Positions 25,649 to 35,827 of a stretch of 64,000 nucleotides of DNA are shown here, piece after piece. Numbering within the stretch: the first letter of the stretch is position 1; the number at the start of each line of letters is the position of its first letter. Under the pieces are notes generated by a model. It did not search any database and was not told where the DNA came from. It saw nothing but the letters and a program-made list of their open reading frames with translations. The stretch is from Euryarchaeota archaeon UBA53 (GTDB lineage Archaea > Thermoplasmatota > Poseidoniia > Poseidoniales > Poseidoniaceae): contig DAZU01000067.1 in assembly GCA_002507425.1 (NCBI GenBank), positions 6,908 to 70,907 of the forward strand. The letters are read 5' to 3'. Position numbers and translations under genes: made by a program.

Positions 25649-26689
25649 ATGGCAATCTTCGGAAATAACACTGCATATGTAGCCGCACGTGCTAAGTCAC
25701 GTAGGTCCAGTTTAATGGATAGGACAAGGTTACGTCAGTTGATCCAACAATCTCCAGACCAACTAACAGTCGCAGTCGCAGACAATGGTTACAGAGCTGA
25801 AATTGACTTGTATGCAGGCCATTTCACTGGTGGAGATTTAGTAGAGGCAGCATTGACACACAATCTGCAAGAAGAATTGTCCAACATTCTAAATTTATGT
25901 AATGGTAAAGTTAGAGGAATTGTAGAAATCTACACTAACAGATTCCAATATCAGAATGCAAAAGTGGTAATGCGTGCTGTTGACAACGAAGTAGATGTCA
26001 AGAAAGTCTCGCACTCCATTCTGCCTGAGGAGAGTGAAATCAACACTCCTTGGTTAAAGATTATAGAAGAATCGAACACAATACGCGAAGCAGTGGAGCA
26101 AATGCGTAGGCTTCCGTTTGGGAAGGCTATGCTAGCAGTAGGAGAAGAAGAAGGATTGCAGAAATACGAAGATGCTCTTGATAGGCACTACTTCAAGCGG
26201 TCTCTAAGTATGCTAAAAGGGAGTTCTCCAGAAATACGCATTCTGAAAAACCACCTCTGCGCTGAAATCGATCATCGCAACATTATCAACATACTCGAGG
26301 GACAAGCCTTTGGCCTGTCCAGCGAGGAAATCACAGATGCGCTCATTCCAGGTGGGCGTCTAATATCAGAAAGGAGTTTTTCCCAAGCTAGTAATAGCAG
26401 GGATGGTTTGTTAGATGTGCTTAGGTTATCTAGTAAATTTGACTCTGAAGGTTTCCAAAACCTACTGATTGAATCTGATGAAAAAAGAACATTAGATCCA
26501 GCCATTACTTGGTTAAAAACCCGAGAAACAACTCAAATGCAGCGGATGAGTTACCTCCATCCAATTTCAGCCTTGCCGATTATACATTATGTGTCATCAA
26601 AAGTTCAAGAGGTTGAAGATTTACGCTTCATTGTAAGAGGAAAAATGGCAGGATTAACAACCGATGTGCTGGAGGCACACGTATTATAG
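25649..26689 (+). CDS. atpC: A-type ATP synthase subunit C
   Basis: 346 residues, all helical, the funnel-shaped subunit that joins the rotor shaft (D/F) to the membrane c-ring. Recognisable by the early YVAARAKSRRSSLM segment, repeated short helices with ANRFQ-like sequences (YTNRFQYQNAKVVMRA) and the terminal LRFIVRGKMAGLTTDVLEAHVL, which closely matches the family's usual end. Starts 17 bases after subunit E and ends 9 bases before F. Length is normal. Confidence 0.93.
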   Translation: MAIFGNNTAYVAARAKSRRSSLMDRTRLRQLIQQSPDQLTVAVADNGYRAEIDLYAGHFTGGDLVEAALTHNLQEELSNILNLCNGKVRGIVEIYTNRFQYQNAKVVMRAVDNEVDVKKVSHSILPEESEINTPWLKIIEESNTIREAVEQMRRLPFGKAMLAVGEEEGLQKYEDALDRHYFKRSLSMLKGSSPEIRILKNHLCAEIDHRNIINILEGQAFGLSSEEITDALIPGGRLISERSFSQASNSRDGLLDVLRLSSKFDSEGFQNLLIESDEKRTLDPAITWLKTRETTQMQRMSYLHPISALPIIHYVSSKVQEVEDLRFIVRGKMAGLTTDVLEAHVL

Positions 26690-26698
26690 GGTGATATT

Positions 26699-26998
26699 AT
26701 GGAAATTGCAGTTGTAGGCAGTCCGGAATTCACTCTAGGATTCCAGTTGGCAGGAATCAGCACTCTATACAACCCTGAAGGAGAGGAAGACACCTCCAAG
26801 GTATTCAGGGATTTACTTACAACAAAGGGCGTGGGTATTGTGGTCGTCGACTCCGCAATGCTGGCTTCCTTACCTGAGCGTCTCAAAGAGAGATTATCAG
26901 AAAGTGTTACCCCGACAGTCCTAGGTATTGGTACTGAAGAGGACACAACCCTTCGCGAAACAATTCGCAAGGCAATAGGAGTTGATTTGTGGAAGTGA
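26699..26998 (+). CDS. atpF: A-type ATP synthase subunit F
   Basis: 99 residues, the small Rossmann-like rotor-shaft subunit that binds D and couples ATP hydrolysis to rotation. The start [20 protein letters not shown] and the later [13 protein letters not shown] strand are typical, and the terminal [14 protein letters not shown] matches the family end. 9 bases after subunit C and 29 bases before the chosen start of subunit A. Confidence 0.93.
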   Translation: MEIAVVGSPEFTLGFQLAGISTLYNPEGEEDTSKVFRDLLTTKGVGIVVVDSAMLASLPERLKERLSESVTPTVLGIGTEEDTTLRETIRKAIGVDLWK

Positions 26999-27027
26999 TT
27001 CCAACCAAACCCAAGGAGGAAGAGGAA

Positions 27028-28767
27028 ATGAGCAATGAAGGAGTAATTTACCGAATATCAGGGCCTGTTGTAACAGCTACTGGAATGGAAGCGGGAATGT
27101 ATGATGTGGTTCGTGTAGGACATGAAGGTCTGATGGGAGAGGTTATCGAACTACACGGCGATAAGGCTGTAATTCAAGTTTACGAAGATACCAGCGGAAT
27201 TCGCCCGGGCGAACCAGTTCTAAACACCCGTGAGACCTTATCTGTCGCGCTAGGACCAGGTTTGCTGACCCAAATTTATGACGGTATTCAGCGACCATTA
27301 GCAACCTTAGAGGAAGTGATGGGTGTATTCATCACAAGAGGTGTTGATGCAGATGGATTTGACATGGAGAAGAAATGGAAATTTGAGGCAACCGTATCAA
27401 AAGGAGACGAAGTGGTCAGCGGACAGGTCATTGGAACGGTCCAGGAAACAGAGACCATTGTCCACAAAATCATGGTTCCACCGGGTAAGAGTGGAGTTGT
27501 AAAATCAATCTCAACTGGAGATTTCAACGTAACAGAGGATGTTTGTGTATTAGAAGACGGGACTACAATGCAGATGATGCAAAAATGGCCGGTAAGAACA
27601 CCTCGTCCATACCAGCAGAAATACGCTCCAGATACACCACTAATTACCGGAATGAGAATCCTTGATTTCTTGTTCCCTCTCGCTAAGGGCGGTGCAGCAG
27701 GTATTCCCGGTCCATTCGGTTCCGGGAAAACTGTTACGCAGCAATCCTTAGCAAAGTATTCCGATGCTCAGATTGTTGTCTACATTGGATGTGGTGAGCG
27801 AGGAAACGAAATGACAGAAGTGTTAGACGAATTCCCCCATCTTATTGATCCAAACACAGGAAAGCCCCTGATGAACAGGACAGTTATGATTGCTAATACA
27901 TCCAACATGCCGGTAGCAGCTCGTGAAGCATCGGTGTACACTGGAATTACAATTGCAGAATACTTCAGAGACATGGGATATGATGTAGCATTGATGGCGG
28001 ATTCAACCAGTCGATGGGCAGAGGCAATGCGTGAAATTTCTTCACGACTTGAAGAAATGCCTGGTGAGGAAGGTTATCCTGCTTACCTCTCAAGTAGAAT
28101 TGCAGAATTCTATGAGCGAGCAGGTCGTGTTCAAACACTGAATGGAGATGACGGATCAGTAACTGTAATCGGTGCTGTGTCTCCTCCCGGCGGTGACATA
28201 TCTGAACCGGTTTCCCAAGGAACATTGCGAATTGTAAAGGTATTTTGGGGACTTGATGCAGGTCTAGCAAGACAGAGGCATTTCCCTGCTATCAACTGGC
28301 TAGGGTCATACAGCCTCTATCCGCCTTCGCTGGATCAGTGGTTCCGCGATCACATCGCACAAGATTATCCTGAAATTAGAACTTCGATTAGTGGTCTATT
28401 ACAGGTAGAGGCAGAATTACAAGAGATTGTTCAGTTAGTCGGTTCCGATGCGTTGCCGGTCGACCAGCAACTGACGTTGGAAGTAGCACGTATGATTCGT
28501 GAGTATTTCCTACAACAAAATGGATTCCACGAAGTGGATGCCTTCTGTTCAGTTGACCTTCACTACAAGATGGCGAAAGCAATCCTAACCTTCCAAGAAT
28601 CTGCTAAGAGCGCAATGGCTGCAGGTGCAGAACTTCAGGATGTTGTAAACGTTTCAGCGAGAACGGATTTGATGCGTGGTCGCTTTGAGGCAACCTACAA
28701 AGATGACATCGATGAGTTGGTTGAAAGAATGAATAAAGAAATCGCTGATGCGGTTGAGGAGAACTAG
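27028..28767 (+). CDS. atpA: A-type ATP synthase catalytic subunit A
   Basis: 579 residues from ATG 27028, which follows a GGAGG-AAGAGG purine tract (27016-27026); an upstream GTG at 26989 overlapping atpF is the alternative. The catalytic P-loop is GPFGSGKTV, the family's bulge domain follows the N-terminal beta-barrel, and [16 protein letters not shown] ([11 protein letters not shown]) and [21 protein letters not shown] segments are present. No intein interrupts it, unlike Thermoplasma and Pyrococcus homologues, as the length shows. The protein hydrolyses or makes ATP in the A3B3 head. Confidence 0.97.
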   Translation: MSNEGVIYRISGPVVTATGMEAGMYDVVRVGHEGLMGEVIELHGDKAVIQVYEDTSGIRPGEPVLNTRETLSVALGPGLLTQIYDGIQRPLATLEEVMGVFITRGVDADGFDMEKKWKFEATVSKGDEVVSGQVIGTVQETETIVHKIMVPPGKSGVVKSISTGDFNVTEDVCVLEDGTTMQMMQKWPVRTPRPYQQKYAPDTPLITGMRILDFLFPLAKGGAAGIPGPFGSGKTVTQQSLAKYSDAQIVVYIGCGERGNEMTEVLDEFPHLIDPNTGKPLMNRTVMIANTSNMPVAAREASVYTGITIAEYFRDMGYDVALMADSTSRWAEAMREISSRLEEMPGEEGYPAYLSSRIAEFYERAGRVQTLNGDDGSVTVIGAVSPPGGDISEPVSQGTLRIVKVFWGLDAGLARQRHFPAINWLGSYSLYPPSLDQWFRDHIAQDYPEIRTSISGLLQVEAELQEIVQLVGSDALPVDQQLTLEVARMIREYFLQQNGFHEVDAFCSVDLHYKMAKAILTFQESAKSAMAAGAELQDVVNVSARTDLMRGRFEATYKDDIDELVERMNKEIADAVEEN

Positions 28768-28778
28768 GAGGAATAGAA

Positions 28779-30158
28779 ATGTCTGGAAAGGAATATCGAA
28801 CTATTACTGATGTAAAGGGACCTCTGGTCTTTTTGAACAAAACCGAGCCTGTAGCTTTTGGAGAAATTGTGCAATTAAGATTGAATGATGGTTCAGTAAA
28901 GAATGGACAGGTTCTTGATACCTCTGATGAGCTCGTAGTTGTGCAGGTTTTCGAAGGAACAGCAGGAGTTGACCTAAACACCGGTGTCAAATTCATGGGA
29001 GACGTTTTCAAATTACCAGTATCTGATGACTTAATTGGAAGAATTTTGGATGGCGCTGGACGTCCACGTGATGGTGGTCCAGATATCGTTGCTGAAGAAA
29101 ATGCAGATATTATCGGTGCAGCTATCAACCCGTATTCAAGACAAAGTCCACACGACTTTATTCAAACAGGAATCAGTGCAATCGACTGTTGTACGACCTT
29201 GGTTAGAGGACAAAAGTTGCCTATTTTTAGTGCATCTGGTCTTCCACACAACGATATCGCACTTCAAATTGCTAGACAGGCAAGACTAAAGGACTCTGAA
29301 GAGGAATTTATTGTTGTTTTCTGCGCAATGGGTATTACTGCTGAAGAATTTAATTTCTTCAGAAGTGATCTTGAGAGAACAGGCGCTCTTGAAAACGCTG
29401 TTTTGTTCGTAAACCTTGCTGATGACCCTGCTGTAGAGCGAATTATTACCCCAAGGCTTGCACTAACAGCGGCTGAGTATCTAGCGTTTGAGAAAGATTA
29501 CCACGTTCTTGTTATCTACACAGACATGACAAACTATTGTGATGCGCTGCGTCAGATTGGAGCAGCAAGAGAAGAGGTTCCGGGTCGTCGTGGTTATCCA
29601 GGATACATGTATACCGATTTGGCTATGCTATACGAAAGAGCAGGAATTGTGAAAGGGAAGAAGGGAAGTATTACTCAATTCCCTATCTTAACAATGCCTG
29701 GTGATGATATTACGCATCCAATTCCTGACCTTTCAGGTTATATTACTGAGGGGCAAATTGTTATTTCAAGAGAGTTGCATCAAGCTGGTATTTATCCTCC
29801 GATTAACGTATTACCATCTCTTTCGCGTCTAATGGGTTCATGTATTGGATCAGATACTACCAGAGAAGATCACAAGTCAGTATCAGATCAGATGTATGCA
29901 GCATATGCTCAAGGAAGAGAATTGAGAGGTCTGGTAGCTATTGTTGGTGAAGATGCTCTCAACGAGCGTGATAAGCAATTACTCGATTTCTCTGGTGTCT
30001 TCGAGGATAAATTCCTTAGACAATCACGAGACGAAGACCGCTCTATAGATGAAACGCTTGATTTGTGCTGGACTTTAATGTCTGAAATTGATACAAAATA
30101 TCTAGTTCGTTTGGACCAAAAATGGATCGAGAAATACCATCCAGATAACCGTAATTAG
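28779..30158 (+). CDS. atpB: A-type ATP synthase regulatory subunit B
   Basis: 459 residues. Non-catalytic partner of subunit A in the A3B3 hexamer. In place of a P-loop it shows the B-type [15 protein letters not shown], and it carries [54 protein letters not shown] and the [17 protein letters not shown] blocks. AAACTTGGA-like deviations are absent and length is normal (about 460). Starts 11 bases after subunit A with GGAGGAATAG before the ATG. Confidence 0.97.
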   Translation: MSGKEYRTITDVKGPLVFLNKTEPVAFGEIVQLRLNDGSVKNGQVLDTSDELVVVQVFEGTAGVDLNTGVKFMGDVFKLPVSDDLIGRILDGAGRPRDGGPDIVAEENADIIGAAINPYSRQSPHDFIQTGISAIDCCTTLVRGQKLPIFSASGLPHNDIALQIARQARLKDSEEEFIVVFCAMGITAEEFNFFRSDLERTGALENAVLFVNLADDPAVERIITPRLALTAAEYLAFEKDYHVLVIYTDMTNYCDALRQIGAAREEVPGRRGYPGYMYTDLAMLYERAGIVKGKKGSITQFPILTMPGDDITHPIPDLSGYITEGQIVISRELHQAGIYPPINVLPSLSRLMGSCIGSDTTREDHKSVSDQMYAAYAQGRELRGLVAIVGEDALNERDKQLLDFSGVFEDKFLRQSRDEDRSIDETLDLCWTLMSEIDTKYLVRLDQKWIEKYHPDNRN

Positions 30159-30186
30159 ACACTTTATCGATTAGGGGGGAAACGAA

Positions 30187-30804
30187 ATGGCTCTGGATAT
30201 CAAACCAACCCGAAGCGAATTAATCAACCTAAAACGTAGAATAAAGCAGACAAAAAACGGGTACAAACTACTCAAGATGAAGCGCGATGGTCTATTCCAT
30301 GAATTCCGAACCTTGCTTTCTGACATGATCAAAGCAAAGAAAGAGATGACAGAATCCTATGTATTGGCCAAATCGAGAATCGACTTAGCTAACGCTATTG
30401 AAGGTGGATTGAAAGTTAGGTCGGCAGCTATTGCTAATTCATCATCTCCTGAAGTCGAGGTAGAAAGAAGAAACATAATGGGTGTTGTTGTCCCTTCTGT
30501 TTCAGGTACTAATCTCAAGCAAGAATTTGGTGATAGGGCTATTGGATTCACCGGGTCCTCTCCGTATATCGACGAAGCCGCAGATTCCTTCGGTAGTCTG
30601 ATTGAGCGAATGGTTAAGGCGGCTGAGATGGAAGCTACCCTTAAGCGATTATTATCGGAAATAGAGGCTACTAAAAGAAGAGTAAATGCTCTTGAATTCA
30701 AAGTCATACCGGAACTGGAAGAAGCGAGGGTGTTCATCCAATTGAGACTAGAAGAGATGGAAAGGGAAGAAACATTCCGTCTTAAGCGGTTCAAGAATAA
30801 GTAA
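30187..30804 (+). CDS. atpD: A-type ATP synthase subunit D
   Basis: 205 residues forming the long helical hairpin of the rotor shaft inside the A3B3 head. It starts with the conserved IKPTRSELINLKRRIKQTKNGYKLLKMKRDGL block (the N-terminal coil) and ends with RRVNALEFKVIPELEE plus a basic tail, the C-terminal coil. Start ATG at 30187 follows GGGGGG at 30173-30178. Last subunit gene of the operon; the next gene begins 62 bases later on the same strand. Confidence 0.95.
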   Translation: MALDIKPTRSELINLKRRIKQTKNGYKLLKMKRDGLFHEFRTLLSDMIKAKKEMTESYVLAKSRIDLANAIEGGLKVRSAAIANSSSPEVEVERRNIMGVVVPSVSGTNLKQEFGDRAIGFTGSSPYIDEAADSFGSLIERMVKAAEMEATLKRLLSEIEATKRRVNALEFKVIPELEEARVFIQLRLEEMEREETFRLKRFKNK

Positions 30805-30866
30805 CACGCGACCAATTCATTCATTGAGGTTGGTCACACCCGAAAAAACACCGAGAGGGTTACTAA

Positions 30867-33269
30867 ATGCCAGACGAAGATGTCATTCCAGTCCACAAAG
30901 CAGCGTGGACAAAACGAGAAACGCTTCAACGCATTTTATCTCGTTATTGCCACGTATTGGAGGATGTTGGTGGCAGGAGCCCAACATATCTCGTATCTGA
31001 GAAGGAAAATGAAGATATGCATGAGGTCCTTATCGATATCAATTCACATCTTAGTAAATTAGGATATAATGCACGACTTTATCCTGATGATCCATGGATT
31101 TTACAATTGATAAGTGATCCAAAAATGCAGTGGCCATCGCCAAGATTTGTGGTGGCAATGTGGGCTTTTTCTCTCTTAACTACTGTATTTGCTGGAGAAA
31201 AATGGATGTCTTCAGCTCGTCCGGAAGGTGGCTGGTTTGTCAAAAATGCCACATTCGACGCTTTCGTTGGTTATACTGTTCCAATATTTTCTTGTCTCAT
31301 AATTGCATCATTAGTTCAAAAGTTTGTTGCAAAAAAGAGAGGTGTTCACTTACCCCATTTATTTCCAATACCTGGTCCAGCACTGGTTTGGTGGCCCTTC
31401 GGAATGGTTGGATTTGCCTCCTTGCCAAGAAGTGATGCTAGACTATGGCCAGACAGGTCAGCATTAGGAAATGCGGCCATATCAGCCCCACTAGTCCTGA
31501 TTATAGCGGGTATATTCCTGAGTTTGTGTGGAATATACCTGACACCTGACGTAGTTTCGATAACAGCGGCGCCCTTAGCCTTAGAATTACCACTCATTAT
31601 CCAACTAATCGGTTTGAGTTTAGAAAATGAGGTTGGGTTGATACTCAAGACAAGTTGGGCACACCCTTTCACTCGAGTTGGAATGACTCTAACATTCGTT
31701 GGATGGGTATCACTTCTACCAATACCAACATTTCCTGGCGGTAGGGTGTTAATAGCAAGAATGGGCATCCCGGAGGCTAGATCTGGGTCTACTCAAGTTA
31801 TGTTACTCTTAGTAATTCTTCTATTCGCATTCTTGTATGGAGCATTCTCGCAATGGAGTATTTGGGTATTAGTTATTGCATTGTGTGGTTCTCTGTTAAT
31901 TTCAAGGGGAGGGGATCCCAGACTACCAATAGTTTTAGATGACTTTAAGGGACTACCAGAGAAGGATCACTTCAGACTGGGAGTTATCCTTTTCGTTGCT
32001 TTTCTCGCTGCTTTGCCCGCTCAAATACCGTTCTATGAGGATGATAATTGGAAAGATGAAATTACATACGAAATTGGTGATGAATCGCTGGTTATAGAAG
32101 AGGGGTGGTTCAACCAAACCGTAAAAGTGAGTAACCCTTCACTTATTGTGCAGGTATGGAAAGTTACTGCCGTTGATTTCAATTCTGATGATTATTCACT
32201 CGATTATAATAGCATAGAATGTGATAAGGGGAGTCGATTAAATAACTCATGTTCCGGAGAGATAAACCCGAAGGAGACAATAGAACTCGAGTTTAATTTC
32301 CAATGGACCTCTTCTTGGAATCCATCCACCTTTGATTTACTATGGAATGTAGAGATTAATACAGAACAGGAAATCATCAAAAATTCAGTACGCCCAGATA
32401 CTGATTTCTATCCATTGGGAAATTGGAAATTCAATGATGATTTGGATGACCCGAAATCTTGCATTGAACTTAATGATGTTCCAGACTCTAAGTTAAATCT
32501 ATCAGCAGCTCCTGAGAATACTTATTGGGATGACATTGACGCAAATGGGACCGTTTCTGTTGAAATTAATAATCCTGAAATTTGCCTAAATGCACTATCT
32601 GGCGACAATATGTATTATCTTTCAGAGTATCAGTTCTCAATAAATAATGAAACCTTCAATACCGGAATAACTCAAAACAGATTTGTTGCAATACCTAGTG
32701 GAGGTGTCATTTTAGATTCAAATGAGTTAATGTTTAGCAATTCGGTGTTGGCATATAATTACGATAAAGATAATTGTCTTGAGATCATGAATGAACCAGA
32801 TTTTGACTCCCCAGGGACGGAAGAGGGGGAGTCCAAATGGAACATGTCCATAGTCCACAAAGCACGCAACGACCCAAGCGTAACTCAAAACAAAACACGC
32901 TTACTTGTCCCGTCAGGTTCTACTATCACCGACTGTGAAGAGGTCAATAGGCCAAAATTATACTTAGTAAAAGAAGGACCAAGTTTGATATTAAACTCCT
33001 CAGGACACAGAACACAACACTGGATTGGCACAGTCGAAATACAAAACGGAACCCTGATATTCGAAAACCCTAGTGACTCAGACGTTGAATTAAACATCGA
33101 ATTCGATGGAAATGGTAAACAATGGAATGTTTCCAATGATATTACAATAACCGGGGGACAAGTAACAGAAATCCCAGTTGCACCTCCTGAAACTGGGATA
33201 TCGTTTTCATGGCTCGAATTAGATGATGAAGGCAAAGTAATTTTGCACTTAGTTAATCATGAGGTCTGA
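30867..33269 (+). CDS. Catalytically dead site-2-protease-like membrane protein with large extracytoplasmic domain
   Basis: 800 residues. Residues 30-375 follow the EGY-type site-2 protease layout: an N-terminal domain with GYNARLYPDD-like segment, the first helix with LLTTVFAG, then the position of the HExxH zinc motif, then KKRGVHLPHLFPIPGP, and finally the second metal motif region SLLPIPTFPGGRVL. The catalytic residues are gone: HELGH aligns with ASLVQ (147-151) and the LDGG aspartate with P in TFPGG. Residues 385-800 form an extracytoplasmic beta-rich domain with cysteines and N-x-S/T sequons. It may act as a pseudoprotease that binds substrates without cleaving. Its place 62 bases after the ATP synthase operon suggests co-transcription, not a proven role. 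Confidence 0.78.
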   Translation: MPDEDVIPVHKAAWTKRETLQRILSRYCHVLEDVGGRSPTYLVSEKENEDMHEVLIDINSHLSKLGYNARLYPDDPWILQLISDPKMQWPSPRFVVAMWAFSLLTTVFAGEKWMSSARPEGGWFVKNATFDAFVGYTVPIFSCLIIASLVQKFVAKKRGVHLPHLFPIPGPALVWWPFGMVGFASLPRSDARLWPDRSALGNAAISAPLVLIIAGIFLSLCGIYLTPDVVSITAAPLALELPLIIQLIGLSLENEVGLILKTSWAHPFTRVGMTLTFVGWVSLLPIPTFPGGRVLIARMGIPEARSGSTQVMLLLVILLFAFLYGAFSQWSIWVLVIALCGSLLISRGGDPRLPIVLDDFKGLPEKDHFRLGVILFVAFLAALPAQIPFYEDDNWKDEITYEIGDESLVIEEGWFNQTVKVSNPSLIVQVWKVTAVDFNSDDYSLDYNSIECDKGSRLNNSCSGEINPKETIELEFNFQWTSSWNPSTFDLLWNVEINTEQEIIKNSVRPDTDFYPLGNWKFNDDLDDPKSCIELNDVPDSKLNLSAAPENTYWDDIDANGTVSVEINNPEICLNALSGDNMYYLSEYQFSINNETFNTGITQNRFVAIPSGGVILDSNELMFSNSVLAYNYDKDNCLEIMNEPDFDSPGTEEGESKWNMSIVHKARNDPSVTQNKTRLLVPSGSTITDCEEVNRPKLYLVKEGPSLILNSSGHRTQHWIGTVEIQNGTLIFENPSDSDVELNIEFDGNGKQWNVSNDITITGGQVTEIPVAPPETGISFSWLELDDEGKVILHLVNHEV

Positions 33270-33271
33270 AC

Positions 33272-34162
33272 ATGCGAATTGCGGTGCTTGGTGCTGGGGC
33301 GATAGGATGTTTAGTCGCAGCCAAATTAATTGACTCAGGTCATGAAGTTCACGTCCACGCAAGAGGAGATCACGGTGCTTTTCTGACAGTTCATGGTCTT
33401 ACGGTTACGGGTGTCTGGAATAAAAAAATCCTGCCTGAGGAGTGGACAGTAAGCTTGGATGAGGTAGGGATACATGATTCTCTAGAAAAATGCGCTGATT
33501 TAGTTATAATAACAAGCAAATCAAAGGATACGGAAAACTTAGCAAAAATTGCTACTAAACTTAGCAACGGCCCAGTTCTGTCATTACAAAATGGGCTTGG
33601 AAACCGTGAAATTATTCAAAAGCATAAACATGAAAATTACGCAGTTGGAGTAACAACAAATGCCGTAAAAAGAATCTCGCCTGGGACAATCGAATGGGTT
33701 GGCAAAGGTGGTTTGGTCATTGGGGGTCCGAAGGCTTCAGAATTTTTGAATCCACTAAAAACATTAAATGCGTCATTTAATGAAAACGTCTCGACAATCT
33801 TATGGAATAAATTATTGATAAACATCGCTATAAATCCAATCGCTGCAATTTGTGGGGTTAAGAATGGAATGCTGTTAAAAGAACCCCTCCTATCCCAAGC
33901 GGAATCAACAATGCTAGAAGGTGCTAGGGTAGCAAGATTGTTGGGAATTGATATTCCAAGTGATATTGAGTTAGTTGAAAATCTACAATTAGTATTGAAA
34001 AATACATCAGAAAATACCTGCTCTATGTTGGTTGATGTAAAGGAAGGTAGAGAGACAGAGATCGATGCTCTTTGTGGTCAGGTTGTAGAGAGAGCAGAGC
34101 AGCTAGGTGTAGAGTCTCCCCTAAATTCTATGCTATTAGCACAAATAAAATCACTCAGATAA
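33272..34162 (+). CDS. panE: 2-dehydropantoate 2-reductase (ApbA/PanE family)
   Basis: 296 residues, reducing ketopantoate to pantoate with NAD(P)H in coenzyme A synthesis. The N-terminal dinucleotide motif is VLGAGAIGCLVAAKL, followed by SKSKDTE, LQNGLGNRE with the catalytic-lysine region, and LWNKLLINIAINPI in the helical C-terminal domain, typical of the family. It begins immediately after the pseudo-site-2 protease stop and ends 8 bases inside the convergent nadB gene. ApbA-family members are often mislabelled, so another small-molecule reduction cannot be excluded. Confidence 0.85.
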   Translation: MRIAVLGAGAIGCLVAAKLIDSGHEVHVHARGDHGAFLTVHGLTVTGVWNKKILPEEWTVSLDEVGIHDSLEKCADLVIITSKSKDTENLAKIATKLSNGPVLSLQNGLGNREIIQKHKHENYAVGVTTNAVKRISPGTIEWVGKGGLVIGGPKASEFLNPLKTLNASFNENVSTILWNKLLINIAINPIAAICGVKNGMLLKEPLLSQAESTMLEGARVARLLGIDIPSDIELVENLQLVLKNTSENTCSMLVDVKEGRETEIDALCGQVVERAEQLGVESPLNSMLLAQIKSLR

Positions 34163-35735
34163 GATCCTTGTTGTAGTGTAGTCCACGGTTCTCATTTCTC
34201 GACATTGCATCAATGGTTATCTGTTTTGCAACTTCTACTAAATTTCTCAACTCTATCAATTCTCTTGTCGGGATGCTTCTTCTCCAGATTAACTCGACCT
34301 CAGTTTCTAATAACTCTAGCATTCTTTTTGCCCTGTCTAATCTTTCAAAGGTCCTAACAATCCCAACATCATCTGTCATAGTTTTTCTGAGTGTTTCAAT
34401 GTCTCTTACCAATGGTGCATGTTCATTGAGTGGCTCGGTCCCGTCAGCTCTCCACTTTGGAACATGATAATCCGAATCCGGAGGATTGCTAATGAAATGC
34501 TTCGATGCACGGTCTGCAAAAACAATAGCCTCTAGTAAACTGTTTGATGCTAATCTGTTTGCACCATGCATTCCGGTACACGCTACTTCACCTATTCCAT
34601 ATAAACCGGGCATTGGATTCCCATTTTCCAAAAGCACTCTCCCATCAATATCAACAAATAAGCCTCCGACCATGTAATGTGCAGCAGGCGCAACTGGTAT
34701 TGGATCTTGCCCAAGAGTTAGATTATATTCATTTAATCTAGATTCGATAGTAGGGAAGTGATCTTGCAACTTTTCTCTATCGAGATGGTCGGTAACCAGC
34801 CATACATTGTCAGCCCCACTTATCTTCATTTTTTGGTCACAAGCACGAGCAACAATATCTCTAGTCGCTAGGCTCCCCATTTCAGAAAATTCTAGTGTAA
34901 AAGAGTATTTGTCCGGTTTTTTGTTATTTGTTCTATAGTAAAATAGCCCTTCATCATCTAATAGAACTCCCCCTTCTCCCCTCAATGCTTCTGTTATCAG
35001 AAAGGGCGTCGTATTTCCAGCCATTAAAGCGGTAGGGTGGAATTGGAAGAATGCCATGTTTTTACTTGATGCTCCGGCTCTAATAGCCATTGCAAGGCCA
35101 TCGCCTGTTGAGACGGGAGGGTTCGTAGTTCGCTCCCACAACTGACCACAACCTCCGGTAGCGATTAGGACTCCATCTGCAGGTAATGCTATCATGTCTC
35201 CAGAATCAAGGCAAAGGCACCAAATCCCTTTGATGCCTTTTTCTGGAGAACCATGCTCTTTTTGAATTAAATCCACTCCTAGTGTATGTGATTTCATCGA
35301 TATATTCTCACTAGTTGATACTGCTTCGTTTAGAGCTCTCTCAATTTCAGCGCCTGTTGCATCTTTAGCATGTAATATTCGTCTAGCAGAATGTCCACCT
35401 TCCTTTACAAGATGGAAATCATCACCCTCCTTTTCAAAATCTACACCTATACTGAGTAAATCTCTTATTCTGTCTCCAGCCTCTTCTACAACGCATCTGA
35501 CTATATCTGGATCACAGAGTCCATCTCCGCATTTGAGTGTGTCATCAATGTGTGATTGCATGGCCTCTCCATCGGTTTTATCCAATATACCTGCAATGCC
35601 TCCTTGTGCCCAATTCGTTGAGGAGTCTTCGGGTCTTTGTTTTGTAATTACTACGACCTCATGGCCTGCAGCCTCTAATTTCAACGCAGCGAAAAGGCCA
35701 GCAATTCCGCTACCTACAACGATAACTTTGCCCAT
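34155..35735 (-). CDS. nadB: L-aspartate oxidase
   Basis: 526 residues from ATG 35735. FAD-dependent oxidation of L-aspartate to iminoaspartate, first step of de novo NAD synthesis, with O2 or fumarate as acceptor. The FAD motif is VVGSGIAGLFAALKL, then SSTNWAQGGIAG, the substrate region GHSARRILHAKDATGAEIERAL, FHPTALM, RGEGGVLLDDEG, and GEVACTGMHGANRLASNSLLEA. The last 60 residues form the helical domain of NadB and SdhA. Succinate dehydrogenase is excluded by the aspartate-oxidase spacing of these segments. NadA and NadC are not in the window. Its last 8 bases overlap convergent panE. Confidence 0.95.
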   Translation of the reverse strand: MGKVIVVGSGIAGLFAALKLEAAGHEVVVITKQRPEDSSTNWAQGGIAGILDKTDGEAMQSHIDDTLKCGDGLCDPDIVRCVVEEAGDRIRDLLSIGVDFEKEGDDFHLVKEGGHSARRILHAKDATGAEIERALNEAVSTSENISMKSHTLGVDLIQKEHGSPEKGIKGIWCLCLDSGDMIALPADGVLIATGGCGQLWERTTNPPVSTGDGLAMAIRAGASSKNMAFFQFHPTALMAGNTTPFLITEALRGEGGVLLDDEGLFYYRTNNKKPDKYSFTLEFSEMGSLATRDIVARACDQKMKISGADNVWLVTDHLDREKLQDHFPTIESRLNEYNLTLGQDPIPVAPAAHYMVGGLFVDIDGRVLLENGNPMPGLYGIGEVACTGMHGANRLASNSLLEAIVFADRASKHFISNPPDSDYHVPKWRADGTEPLNEHAPLVRDIETLRKTMTDDVGIVRTFERLDRAKRMLELLETEVELIWRRSIPTRELIELRNLVEVAKQITIDAMSRNENRGLHYNKDLI

Positions 35736-35827
35736 GGTTATATCCACCCCACAATGCGCTAGCATTCAAATTTGACTGATATAAAATTGCGATAGAAACT
35801 AAGTGTTCTTTGGCGTCCCGTGTGTAT

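Noticed and set aside
28604..29128. A 174-residue minus-strand open frame across the A/B junction
   Set aside because: Antisense to two strongly conserved ATP synthase genes; no motif of its own.
30810..30835. Hairpin GACCAA...TTGGTC between atpD and the pseudo-protease as a terminator
   Set aside because: A 6-bp stem with a 14-base loop and no T-run; too weak to claim as a terminator or processing site.
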